From: BPIH01 sp042408925
Lineage (GTDB): Bacteria > Chloroflexota > Limnocylindria > Limnocylindrales > CSP1-4
DNA length: 26,374 nt
Assembly (NCBI GenBank): GCA_042408925.1
Contig: JBHOQO010000035.1
Coordinates: forward strand, 1-26,374
Reading direction: 5' to 3'
This document shows positions 14,289 through 22,668 of this stretch, piece by piece (the first letter of the stretch is position 1; the number at the start of each line of letters is the position of its first letter). Position numbers and translations under genes: made by a program. The notes under the pieces are model-generated. The model saw only the letters and a program-made list of their open reading frames with translations, ran no database searches and had not been told where the DNA came from.

Positions 14289-15256
14289 GCACGATCGTCC
14301 GGGTCGAGGGGCTCGTCAAGCGCTACGACGGCCTCGCCGCCGTCGACGGCCTCGACCTGCAGGTCGATGAGGGCGAGATCTTCGGCCTCGTCGGGCCGAA
14401 CGGGGCCGGGAAGACCACGACGCTCCGGATCCTCGCCACCCTTCTGGAGCCGACGGCCGGCGACGCCGAGATCGCCGGCCGCTCGGTCCGTCGGAACCCG
14501 GCGGGCGTTCGGCGCGTCGTGGGGTTCATGCCGGACGTCTTCGGCGTCTACGACGACATGAAGGTCTGGGAGTACCTCGACTTCTTCGGCCGCTGCTACG
14601 GCCTGTCGGCCGACCGCCGGCGGCGGATGATCGGCGACCTCCTCGAGCTCGTCGATCTCGCCGACAAGCGCGACGCCTACGTGGCCGAGCTGTCACGGGG
14701 CATGCAGCAGCGGCTCTGCCTCGCCCACGCCCTCGTCCACGACCCGGCCGTCCTGCTCCTCGACGAGCCGGCCTCGGGCCTCGATCCGCGGGCCAGAGTC
14801 GAGCTCCGGGAGCTCCTCCGCGAGCTCCGCTCCCTCGGCAAGACGATCGTCGTCTCCAGCCACATCCTCCCCGAGCTCGAGGAGCTCTGCTCGAGCATCG
14901 CAATCATCGACCACGGTCGGGTCCTGGCCCAGGGGCGGGTCGCCGAGATCGAGGCCCGCCTCCGGATCGGCTCGGTCCTTCGAGCCCGGGTCCTCGGCGA
15001 CGAGACCGCCCGCGAGGCCGCCCGGGCCTGGTTCGCGGCGCAGCCGGCCGTCGCCGCCGCCGACGTCGACCCCGAAGGGACCCTTGAGATCGGCTTCGCC
15101 GGCGACGATGAGGCGGCGGCCGACCTCCTCGCCGCGGCGGTCGCGGCGGGCCACCGGATCGCGGCGTTCGCCCGGGCGGCGAGCGATCTCGAGGAGCTCT
15201 TCCTTCAGGTCACCGAGAACGGCCGGCGGGACGTCGTCGGCGGAGGCCCCGGATGA
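14285..15256 (+). CDS. ABC-2 type transporter ATP-binding protein
   Basis: A 323-residue ABC ATPase. Walker A GPNGAGKTT (residues 37-45), the Q-loop region VVGFMPDVFGVYDDMKVWEYL, signature LSRGMQQRL (about 136-144), Walker B LLLDEP (about 157-162) and H-loop SSHIL are all present, so it should hydrolyse ATP. The last 100 residues form a C-terminal extension typical of CcmA/DrrA-like exporters. The signature is LSRGMQQ rather than LSGGQ, as in many ABC-2 exporters. GTG start overlapping the upstream stop; its own stop overlaps the permease ATG, so the three genes are translationally coupled. The transported substrate is unknown. Confidence 0.92.
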   Translation: MSTIVRVEGLVKRYDGLAAVDGLDLQVDEGEIFGLVGPNGAGKTTTLRILATLLEPTAGDAEIAGRSVRRNPAGVRRVVGFMPDVFGVYDDMKVWEYLDFFGRCYGLSADRRRRMIGDLLELVDLADKRDAYVAELSRGMQQRLCLAHALVHDPAVLLLDEPASGLDPRARVELRELLRELRSLGKTIVVSSHILPELEELCSSIAIIDHGRVLAQGRVAEIEARLRIGSVLRARVLGDETAREAARAWFAAQPAVAAADVDPEGTLEIGFAGDDEAAADLLAAAVAAGHRIAAFARAASDLEELFLQVTENGRRDVVGGGPG

Positions 15257-16488
15257 GCGAGCTCGGCCTCGCGCGGTCCCGGGTCCGGCGCCCGAGCCTG
15301 CCGCTGGCCGGGACGGTCTCCGGGATCGTCGCCGTCGGGACGAAGGAGCTCCGGGGTCGGATGCGGGGCCGGCGCGCCTTCGTCGTCCTCACCGTCTACC
15401 TCGCCCTCCTCGCCGGCTTCGCCTGGATGGTTGAGATCATGAGCGAGCGGTCGGTCGGCTCGTACCTCGGTACGGCGGCCTTCGCCTCGGCCCAGGTCGG
15501 ACGGGAGATCTTCAAGGGCCTCCTTCTCCTCGAGACGATCCTCGTCGTCTTCCTCGCCCCCTCGTTCACGGCCGGGACGATCAGCCTCGAGCGGGAGAAG
15601 CAGACGCTCGATCTCCTCATCGCCACCCCGATTTCGTCGCCGGCCATCGTCCTCGGCAAGCTCGTCTCGGCCCTCGCCTACCTCTTCCTCCTCGTCGTCT
15701 CGTCGATCCCGCTGACGGCGATCGTCTTCGTCTTCGGCGGGGTCGCCCCCGACGACGTCGTTCGCGGCTACGTCGTCCTCATCACGACGGCCGTCGGCCT
15801 CGGCGCGGTCGGCCTCTTCTTCTCGGCCCTGGCCCGCCGGACGCAGGCCGCCACGGTCCTCACCTACTTCACGGTCCTCGCCCTCACCGCCGGGAGCGCC
15901 TTCGTCTTCGCCTTCTGGTCGACGATGGCGAACTCGACGCCGGACGGCGGGGTCGTCCGCGAGGACCGCGCTCCGCTCCCGCTTCCGAGCCTGGGTCGAC
16001 AGCCGCCGGCGGCCCTCATGTGGCTGAACCCCCTCGCCGCTCAGGCCGACGTCGCCTGCGGGGCCCAGCTCGGCTTCTCGAGCGGTGACGTCTTCGATCC
16101 CTGCTACGTGGTCGCGAAGATCACGGCCGGGGGCAGCGAGACGGTGGTTCCACCGGTCGACGTGAAGCCCCTACCCATGCCGCTACCGGGAGCTGGCGCC
16201 GACGTGACCGTTAGGCTCCCCGACGTCGTCGACGCGAGTCGCCCCGGGGCGGGCCAGGCCGCGGGCGTCCTCCCCCAACCCGAGCCGGTCGAGGTCCGCT
16301 ACCGGGACCGGATCTGGCCGGCGAGCGCCGCCGCCTGGCTGACCCTCTCGACCGTCCTCGTCGCTGCCTCGGTCTGGCTCGTGGGGCCGACCCGCCGACC
16401 GCGCCCGTTGGCAGCGCTCGCCCGCGTCGCCGGGACGCTCCGACGGGTCGGCAGCCTCGCTCGGCGTCGGAAGGAGCAGACCGGATGA
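15253..16488 (+). CDS. ABC-2 type permease
   Basis: A 411-residue membrane subunit of the ABC-2 exporter family. After a 40-residue cytoplasmic start (TKELRGRMRGRRAF, typical of these permeases), six membrane helices are predictable: near 45-60, 95-112, 134-154, 170-192, 205-225 and 350-372. The motif AGTISLEREKQTLDLLIATP is the conserved 'E-K-x-x-G/D-T-L-L-ATP' region of ABC-2 permeases. An extracytoplasmic stretch of about 120 residues between helices 5 and 6 is unusually long and proline-rich. GGAGG lies 6 bases before the ATG, which overlaps the ATPase stop; AAGGAG near its 3' end serves the next gene. It pairs with the ATPase encoded immediately upstream. Confidence 0.88.
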   Translation: MSELGLARSRVRRPSLPLAGTVSGIVAVGTKELRGRMRGRRAFVVLTVYLALLAGFAWMVEIMSERSVGSYLGTAAFASAQVGREIFKGLLLLETILVVFLAPSFTAGTISLEREKQTLDLLIATPISSPAIVLGKLVSALAYLFLLVVSSIPLTAIVFVFGGVAPDDVVRGYVVLITTAVGLGAVGLFFSALARRTQAATVLTYFTVLALTAGSAFVFAFWSTMANSTPDGGVVREDRAPLPLPSLGRQPPAALMWLNPLAAQADVACGAQLGFSSGDVFDPCYVVAKITAGGSETVVPPVDVKPLPMPLPGAGADVTVRLPDVVDASRPGAGQAAGVLPQPEPVEVRYRDRIWPASAAAWLTLSTVLVAASVWLVGPTRRPRPLAALARVAGTLRRVGSLARRRKEQTG

Positions 16489-18464
16489 GCGGGGGCCGCT
16501 TCGTCGCGCTGCTTCGGCGTCGGATCGGCCGCCCCGGCTCCGCCGAATCGATGGGGCCGATGCGGGTCCGTGTGGCGCCGCCGCCCGATCCGCTCGCCGT
16601 CCTGCCGTCGCCGATCGACCCGCTCCTCCTCGCGATCCGGGAGGGGCTCGGCCCGCACCGCCACCGGCTCTGGTGGCGGCGGATCCTGCGTCGGAGCGTC
16701 GTCGTCGCCGCCGTCATCGTCACGGCCGAAGTCGCCCTCTGGGCCCTCGCCCGCGTCGTCCCGATCGAGCTCGCTCCCGCGCTCGGGGTCGCCATCCCCG
16801 CTGCAGGGTTCCTCGGCCTCGTCTGGCTCGCCGTCGGCGCCCGACCGTCGGTCGGGGAGGCCGCCCTCGCCGTCGACGTCGAAGGAAAGCTTTGCGACCG
16901 GGTCACATCGGCCCTCGAGCTCGCGGCGGGCTGGCCGGGATGGGCCGGCCCCGCCAGCGAAGCGGCACCGCTGCCGACCGAGGGCGCCGAGCCCGTCCCC
17001 TCCGCCGATCCGGCGGCCGAGCCCTTCGTCCGACGCCAGCGGGCCGACGCCCTGGCCCACCTGCGACGGCTGCCGCCGAACCTCCTCGGCCGGCGCCTTC
17101 GAACCGCCGTGCCGGTTCGGCCGTTCCTGACCGTCGCCATCGGCGGAGTGCTCCTCGTCCCCCTCCTCGCCCTGCCGAACCCCCAGGATGCCGTCATCGC
17201 CCGCGACCGGGCCATCCGCGGCGAAGCCGAGCGCCAGGCGACCCGGATCGAGCGGGTCGCCGAGGACCTGGCCGGCAAGGCGACCCGGACCGACGATCCC
17301 CGACAGCGCCTGGCCGACGAGCTCCGCGAACTCGCCCGCCGCCTCCGCGAGCGGCCGGCAGACCTCGACGCGAACCTGGCCCGGCTGGGGGCGCTCGAGG
17401 ACGAGGTCCGGAGCCAGATCGATCCCGGGAACGAGCAGCGCGCGGCGGCCCTCACCTCCCTCGCCCGGAGCCTCTCCCGCGCGGCAACCGGCGACCCGAC
17501 GGCGAACCGGGACGGCGACCCGAAGACGGCCGCCGACGACCTCGCCAAGCTCGATCTCGACCGGCTCACCCCGACCGAGCGGCGGTCCCTCGCCGAACAG
17601 CTGACGGCGCTGTCGGCCACGGCCGCCGCGGCCGACGGCGCAGCCGGGCGGGCCCTCTCGGACGCCGCCCAGAGTCTCGCCGGCGGCGACATTTCGTCGG
17701 CGCGCTCGGCCCTCGATCGGCTCGCCGACGCCCTCCGCAACGCCGAGCAGCGAGTGGCGACGAACCGGGATCTCGGATCGGCGGCCTCGCGGCTCCAGGA
17801 CGCGCGGCGCCAGCTCGCGGCAGCGGCCGGCCGGAGCGACGGCACCGGCGGGCAGACGGGCACGCAGGGACAGCAGGGGCAACAGGGGCAGGGGCAGGGT
17901 TCCGGCCAAGGGCAGGGCCAGGGGCAGGGCCAGGGGCAGGGCCAGGGGCAGGGCCAGGGCCAGGGCCAGGGGCAGGGTTCCGGCCAGGGGCAGGGCCAGG
18001 GGCAGGGCCAGGGCCAGGGGCAGGGTTCCGGCCAGGGCCAGGGGCAGGGGCAGGGCCAGGGGCAGGGGCAGGGCGGGCAAGGCCAAGGGCAGGGCTCCCT
18101 CGGCGGGGGCGGCTCGAACGCCCGATACCTCGGCTCCGGGATCAGCCAGGGCGGCTTCCGGGGGCCCGTGAGCGGCAACCGCCCCGCTCAGCTCGGCCCG
18201 GACCTCTCGTCCGTCTACGCCCCCTTCCAGCGGCTCGGCAAGCCCGGCGACCCGAGCTACGTGGCCGGGACCGGCGGCGACGGCCAGCTCTCCCAAGGGA
18301 CCGGGCAAGGTCAGGGGATCGACCCCGGCGCCTTCGTCCCCTACGAGCAGGTCTTTGCCGACTTCTACTCGTACGCCCAGACGACCCTCGACCGCACGTA
18401 CATCCCGATCTCCGTCAAGGACTTCGTCCGCGACTACTTCAGCTCCCTCGATCCGACCCGCTGA
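16485..18464 (+). CDS. DUF4175-like membrane and coiled-coil protein with Gly-Gln repeat
   Basis: A 659-residue protein. Two or three membrane helices lie at about 66-120, with another near 211-231, an arrangement seen in DUF4175-type proteins encoded beside MoxR clusters. Residues 240-455 are Ala/Arg/Leu-rich helices with coiled-coil character (ERVAEDLAGKA, ADELRELARRLRERPADL). Residues 456-540 are almost purely Gly-Gln dipeptides broken by three GSGQ units. The C-terminal 120 residues look folded (FQRLGKPGDPSYVAG, FADFYSYAQTTLDRTYIP, KDFVRDYFSSLDP). It may be an extracytoplasmic scaffold on a flexible linker. AAGGAG is 8 bases before the ATG, which overlaps the permease stop. Its role is unknown. 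Confidence 0.78.
   Translation: MSGGRFVALLRRRIGRPGSAESMGPMRVRVAPPPDPLAVLPSPIDPLLLAIREGLGPHRHRLWWRRILRRSVVVAAVIVTAEVALWALARVVPIELAPALGVAIPAAGFLGLVWLAVGARPSVGEAALAVDVEGKLCDRVTSALELAAGWPGWAGPASEAAPLPTEGAEPVPSADPAAEPFVRRQRADALAHLRRLPPNLLGRRLRTAVPVRPFLTVAIGGVLLVPLLALPNPQDAVIARDRAIRGEAERQATRIERVAEDLAGKATRTDDPRQRLADELRELARRLRERPADLDANLARLGALEDEVRSQIDPGNEQRAAALTSLARSLSRAATGDPTANRDGDPKTAADDLAKLDLDRLTPTERRSLAEQLTALSATAAAADGAAGRALSDAAQSLAGGDISSARSALDRLADALRNAEQRVATNRDLGSAASRLQDARRQLAAAAGRSDGTGGQTGTQGQQGQQGQGQGSGQGQGQGQGQGQGQGQGQGQGQGQGSGQGQGQGQGQGQGQGSGQGQGQGQGQGQGQGGQGQGQGSLGGGGSNARYLGSGISQGGFRGPVSGNRPAQLGPDLSSVYAPFQRLGKPGDPSYVAGTGGDGQLSQGTGQGQGIDPGAFVPYEQVFADFYSYAQTTLDRTYIPISVKDFVRDYFSSLDPTR
17871..18097 (+). 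repeat. Gly-Gln hexanucleotide repeat with G-quadruplex potential
   Basis: Tandem variants of GGCCAG and GGGCAG encode alternating Gly and Gln. Three copies of GGGTTCCGGCC (starting 17897, 17975 and 18023) are spaced by 78 and 48 bases, multiples of six, so gain or loss of units keeps the frame. The plus strand, and hence the mRNA, has dozens of GGG/GGGG runs separated by 2-3 bases, a textbook quadruplex-forming pattern. Confidence 0.9.
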
Positions 18465-18486
18465 TCCACCGCCCAGGAGCCCGACG

Positions 18487-19515
18487 ATGACCGACTCTCG
18501 CCCCGCCGCCCCGACCGCCGACGCCGCCCCGCCGGCGATCGATCCCGACACCTTCGCCGCCCGGGCCCTCGCCATCGAGCGCGAGGTCGCCAAGGTCATC
18601 GTCGGCCAGCGCGAGCTCATCCGGCAGACCCTCACCTGCCTCCTGGCGAACAACCACGCCCTCCTCGAAGGCGTGCCCGGCCTCGGCAAGACGATGCTCG
18701 TCCGAACCTTGGCCGACGTCATCGACTGCACGTTCAGCCGGATCCAGTTCACCCCCGACCTCATGCCGGCCGACATCACCGGCACGAACATCCTCGTCGA
18801 GGAAGACGGCCGCCGGGTCTTCCGCTTCCAGCCCGGGCCCGTCTTCGCCAACCTCGTCCTCGCCGACGAGATCAACCGAGCGACACCGAAGACCCAGTCG
18901 AGCCTCCTCGAGGCGATGCAGGAACACCAGGTCACCGTGGCCCGGACCCGCTACCCACTGGAGCCGCCGTTCTTCGTCCTGGCGACCCAGAACCCCCTCG
19001 AGATGGAGGGCACGTACCCCCTCCCCGAGGCCCAGCTCGACCGCTTCATGTTCAAGGTCCTCGTCCCCTTCCCGAGCGAGGCCGAGCTCGTCGAGATCAT
19101 GGACCGGACGACCGGCGCCGAGGTCCCGACCCCGAGCCGCGTCGCCACGGCGGCCGAGATCGTCGAGATGCAGCGGCTCGCCCGGGCAGTCCCGATCGCG
19201 CCCCACGTCACCGCCTACGCCGTCGCCCTCCTCGCCGCCACCCACCCCGACCAACCGCGGGCCCCGGCCATCGTCCGCGAGTACGTCCGCTACGGGGCCT
19301 CACCCCGCGGCGCCCAGGCCCTCGTCGCCGCCGGCAAGATCGGGGCGCTCCTCGACGGCCGCTTCAACGTCGCCGTCGAGGACATCCGGGCGGCGGCCCT
19401 CCCCGCCCTCCGGCACCGGGTGATTCTCAACTTCGAGGGCGAGGCCGAGGGGATCACCCCCGAGGCCCTCATCGGCACGATCCTCGACCAGGTCGCCCCG
19501 CCGGCCGTCGAGTAG
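18487..19515 (+). CDS. MoxR family AAA+ ATPase
   Basis: A 342-residue MoxR-type AAA+ chaperone. Walker A GVPGLGKT (residues 62-69), the pore-side block RIQFTPDLMPADITG, Walker B VLADEINRATPKTQ with the following LLEAMQE, sensor 1 ATQNP, and PLPEAQLDRFMFK with the arginine finger region are all visible and intact. The C-terminal half is the helical MoxR lid (VREYVRYGASPRGAQAL). In characterised systems, MoxR ATPases work with VWA proteins to insert or remodel protein complexes in the envelope. Here it is followed directly by DUF58 and two VWA proteins, the usual partners. AGGAGC is 5 bases before the ATG; 22 bases separate it from the upstream stop. No gene symbol is assigned because subfamily cannot be judged. 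Confidence 0.95.
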   Translation: MTDSRPAAPTADAAPPAIDPDTFAARALAIEREVAKVIVGQRELIRQTLTCLLANNHALLEGVPGLGKTMLVRTLADVIDCTFSRIQFTPDLMPADITGTNILVEEDGRRVFRFQPGPVFANLVLADEINRATPKTQSSLLEAMQEHQVTVARTRYPLEPPFFVLATQNPLEMEGTYPLPEAQLDRFMFKVLVPFPSEAELVEIMDRTTGAEVPTPSRVATAAEIVEMQRLARAVPIAPHVTAYAVALLAATHPDQPRAPAIVREYVRYGASPRGAQALVAAGKIGALLDGRFNVAVEDIRAAALPALRHRVILNFEGEAEGITPEALIGTILDQVAPPAVE

Positions 19516-19535
19516 CGGGCCTGCCCGCCCGACCC

Positions 19536-20528
19536 GTGCCCGAGCGTCCTCGGCATCCGACCGATCCCCCGCCGCCCGGAGCACCGGCGGCCGGGGCGAT
19601 CCCCGCTCGGCCTGCCGGCAGCCGCCCGGCGTTCCTGCCGAACGAGCTCGACCCGACCGTCTTCGACGAGGCGTTCCTCCGCCAGCTCGAGCGCCTCCTC
19701 ATCGTCATGAAGGCACCGGTGCGGGGCGGCCTCAAGGGCGGCCGCCGGAGCGCCAAGCGGGGCCAGTCGGTCGAGTTCGCCGACTACCGCGACTATGCCC
19801 TCGGCGACGACCTCCGACAGCTCGATTGGAACATCCTCGCCCGGCTCGAGCGACTCTTCGTCAAGCTCTACATCGAGGAGGAGGACGTCACGGTCAGCCT
19901 CCTCGTCGACGCCTCGGCCTCGATGGCCGCCGGACGCCCCTCGAAGCTCCTCTTTGCCAAGCGGGCGGCGGCCGCCCTCGGCTACATCGCCCTCGCCTCG
20001 GAAGACCGGGTCGTGGTCTCCGCCCTGGCGGGACGGACGAGCCGCCGGATGCCGGGCCTCCGGGGCTCGGGGCGTGTCTTCCGGCTCCTGGCGAACCTCT
20101 CGGGCATCGAGCCGGCGGCCGGCCCGACCGACCTCCTCGCCGCGACCCGCCACGCCCTCGCCGGACTATCCGGCCGCGGGATCGTCGTCCTTTGCTCGGA
20201 TCTCTTCGACCCGGCCGCCGACCGGGTCATCCGGGACCTCGCCGCGACCGGGGCGGAGGTCATCGCCCTCCACATCCTCGCTCCCGACGAACTCGAGCCC
20301 GAGCTCTCGGGCGACCTGCGGCTCGTCGACGCTGAGACCGGCGAGGGCGTCGACGTCACCATCGACCTGCCGGTCATCGACGGCTACAAGGCCCGCCTCG
20401 CGGCCTGGCGGGAGGAACTCGCCGCGATCGCCGCCCGCCGCCGGGTAAGCTACGTCCCCCTCGCCTCGGACCTCCCGATCGCCGAGCTCGTCTTCGCGGA
20501 GCTGCGGCGCCGGCGCATCCTCGCCTGA
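19536..20528 (+). CDS. DUF58 family protein (VWA-like)
   Basis: A 330-residue DUF58 protein, regularly paired with MoxR. The Pro-rich first 35 residues are followed by the hallmark FADYRDYALGDDLRQLDW (81-98). The VWA-like part carries a full metal-ion-dependent adhesion site: D125-A-S127-A-S129, a threonine in GPTDLLAAT and an aspartate in VVLCSDLFDP. No membrane helix is evident, so it may act in the cytoplasm or at the membrane surface. The GTG start at 19536 lies 20 bases after the MoxR stop, with no strong Shine-Dalgarno; coupling to MoxR translation is likely. Contribution to MoxR recruitment is inferred from the family. Confidence 0.9.
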   Translation: MPERPRHPTDPPPPGAPAAGAIPARPAGSRPAFLPNELDPTVFDEAFLRQLERLLIVMKAPVRGGLKGGRRSAKRGQSVEFADYRDYALGDDLRQLDWNILARLERLFVKLYIEEEDVTVSLLVDASASMAAGRPSKLLFAKRAAAALGYIALASEDRVVVSALAGRTSRRMPGLRGSGRVFRLLANLSGIEPAAGPTDLLAATRHALAGLSGRGIVVLCSDLFDPAADRVIRDLAATGAEVIALHILAPDELEPELSGDLRLVDAETGEGVDVTIDLPVIDGYKARLAAWREELAAIAARRRVSYVPLASDLPIAELVFAELRRRRILA

Positions 20529-20541
20529 GGAGGACCGGACG

Positions 20542-22668
20542 ATGGGCATCCTCGCTCCCCTCGCCCTCCTGGGTCTCCTCTTCGGCCCGCTCATCGTCGC
20601 GATGTACCTCCTCCGCCTCCGACGGAAGGAGACGGTCGTCGCCTCGACGCTCCTCTGGCGCGGCCTCGTCGCCGACCTCGAGGCGAACGCTCCCTGGCAG
20701 CGCCTTCGGCGAAGCGTTCTCCTCCTCGTCCAGCTCCTCCTCGTCGGCGTCCTCGTCCTCCTCGCCGCCCGGCCGGTCGTCGAGCGCCCGGCCGGGCTCG
20801 CCCGCGACCTGATCGTCGTCGTCGACGTCTCGGCCTCGATGTCGGCGACCGACGTCGCCCCGAGCCGGCTGGCGGCGGCGAAGCAGGCCGCCATCGACGC
20901 CCTCGCCGAGCTGCCGGCGGGGGGCACGGTCAGCGTCATCGCGGCCGGCCGGACCGCCCGGGTCGTGGCCAACGCCACGGCGGACCGGGCTCGAGCCCGG
21001 GCCGCCATCGCGGGGATCGAGCCGACGGCGGATCGCGGCGATCTCGGCGACGCGCTCCGCCTCGCCGGCGCCCTCGCCGCCCGATCGGGCGACGCGGAGA
21101 TCCTCGTGGCAACCGACGCGGCCGGGTCGGTCCCGGCCGTCCGTCTCGAGGCGCCGGTCCGGGTCCTGCCCGTCGGTCGGGCCCGCCGCAACCAGGCGAT
21201 CGTCGCCGTCGCCGTCCGGACGAGACCGTCGGGCGTCGGCCGCTCGCTCTTCGTGAGCGTCGCGAACACCGACATCGAGGCGGCGACGCGGCGACTCGTC
21301 GTCTCGGCCGACGGGGTGCCGATCGAGGCCCGGGACCTCTTCCTCGATCCCCAAACCCGCTCCGAGATCGTCGTCGACGACCTCCCCGACGGCGTCGGCT
21401 TCGTCGAGGTCGACCTCCTCGGTCCCGAGGGAGCCGATCCGAACCGGCCGCCCGACGACCTCGCCCTCGACGACCGCGCCTGGGCCATCGTGCCCGAGAC
21501 CCGCCTCCGTCGGATCCTCCTCGTCTCCGAGGGCGATCCGTACCTCGAGACGGCCCTCTCGTACCTCCCGGGCACCGAGCTCTACGGTGTCCGGCCGGCC
21601 GACTACGGCCCGGCGACCCACCCCGAGCGGTTCGATCTCGTCGTCTTCGAGGCGGCGCTGCCGGCGCAGCTCCCCGACCGACCGATCCTGGCCGTGGCGC
21701 CGCCGCGGAGCTCGCCGCTCGGCGAGGTGACCGGGACACTGACGGCACCCGGGATCGGGAACCCCGACCCCGGCGAGCCGCTCCTTCGCTACGTCGATCT
21801 CTCGACGGTCCACATCGCCGAGGCGAAGCGGCTCGTCCTCCCCGACTGGGCTCGAACCGTCATCCCGGGCCCGGGAGGCGCGCCCCTCCTCTACGCCGGG
21901 AGCCGGGGCGGCCTCCGAACCGCCGTCCTCGCCTTCGAGCCGCGCCGCTCGGATTTGCCGCTTCAGGTCGCCTTCCCGATCCTCCTGGCGAACCTCGCCG
22001 GCGAGCTCATGGGCACCGACGAAGGCCCGAACCAGCCGCTCGCCCCCGGCGATCCGATCGAGCTCTCCATCCCCGACGGGGCGACGGGTCTGCGGATCGA
22101 ACGCCCCGACGGCGCCGTCCACGAGCTCGTTCCGGGGACGCCCGGCGCCCGAACGGTGACGTACGCCGCGACCGAGCGCCTCGGTGTCTACACGGTCACG
22201 CCGATCCGGCCGGCGGATGCGTCACCGAGCCCGACGGCCTCCGGCGCCCAGCCGTTGCCGCCCGGCCCGTCCGCCTCGCCGGATGCCGGTGCCGCTCCGG
22301 CGGCGTCCCCGGGCGCGTCCCCGACGCCCGTCGACCCGAATGCCCCGCGGCGCTTCGCCGTCGACCTCCTCGACGTCGGCGAATCGACGATCGCCCCGGG
22401 TTCGCCGGCGAATCTCGAGGCCCTGGGCCGCCCGCCCGCCGATGCCGCCGTCGCCGCCGCCCGGCCGCCGGCCCGCGACGAGATCTGGCCCTGGCTCGCT
22501 GCCGTCGCCCTCGCGCTCCTCCTCGTCGAGTGGATCGTCTACGAGCGGGACGGTCTCGCCCGGTTGCGGCGCGCGTTCACCGCCCGGCTCGGACGGTTCG
22601 GGCCGGGTCGGCCGGGGGAGCCGGGTCGGCCGGGCCCCGGATCCGTTTCGCTCGAGGGTCGCCGATGA
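20542..22668 (+). CDS. BatA-like VWA-domain membrane protein
   Basis: A 708-residue protein. Residues 1-80 are the BatA N-terminal region with two membrane helices (about 3-22 and 58-77) flanking RRKETVVASTLLWR. The VWA domain begins at D95-V-S97-A-S99, but the MIDAS threonine position reads RGDLGD (Gly166), so metal binding may be weakened; the later aspartate is kept in LVATDAAGS. Beta-rich domains follow to about residue 560, then a Pro/Ser/Ala-rich linker and a C-terminal membrane helix near 650-670 with a basic tail. AGGAGG is 8 bases before the ATG. The stop overlaps the next gene (ATGA). Probably one of the partners of the MoxR ATPase at the membrane; this is a family-level inference. 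Confidence 0.85.
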   Translation: MGILAPLALLGLLFGPLIVAMYLLRLRRKETVVASTLLWRGLVADLEANAPWQRLRRSVLLLVQLLLVGVLVLLAARPVVERPAGLARDLIVVVDVSASMSATDVAPSRLAAAKQAAIDALAELPAGGTVSVIAAGRTARVVANATADRARARAAIAGIEPTADRGDLGDALRLAGALAARSGDAEILVATDAAGSVPAVRLEAPVRVLPVGRARRNQAIVAVAVRTRPSGVGRSLFVSVANTDIEAATRRLVVSADGVPIEARDLFLDPQTRSEIVVDDLPDGVGFVEVDLLGPEGADPNRPPDDLALDDRAWAIVPETRLRRILLVSEGDPYLETALSYLPGTELYGVRPADYGPATHPERFDLVVFEAALPAQLPDRPILAVAPPRSSPLGEVTGTLTAPGIGNPDPGEPLLRYVDLSTVHIAEAKRLVLPDWARTVIPGPGGAPLLYAGSRGGLRTAVLAFEPRRSDLPLQVAFPILLANLAGELMGTDEGPNQPLAPGDPIELSIPDGATGLRIERPDGAVHELVPGTPGARTVTYAATERLGVYTVTPIRPADASPSPTASGAQPLPPGPSASPDAGAAPAASPGASPTPVDPNAPRRFAVDLLDVGESTIAPGSPANLEALGRPPADAAVAAARPPARDEIWPWLAAVALALLLVEWIVYERDGLARLRRAFTARLGRFGPGRPGEPGRPGPGSVSLEGRR

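Noticed and set aside
17871..18097. Possible CRISPR or non-coding tandem array
   Set aside because: Units are 6 bases without unique spacers and keep one reading frame in a larger protein.
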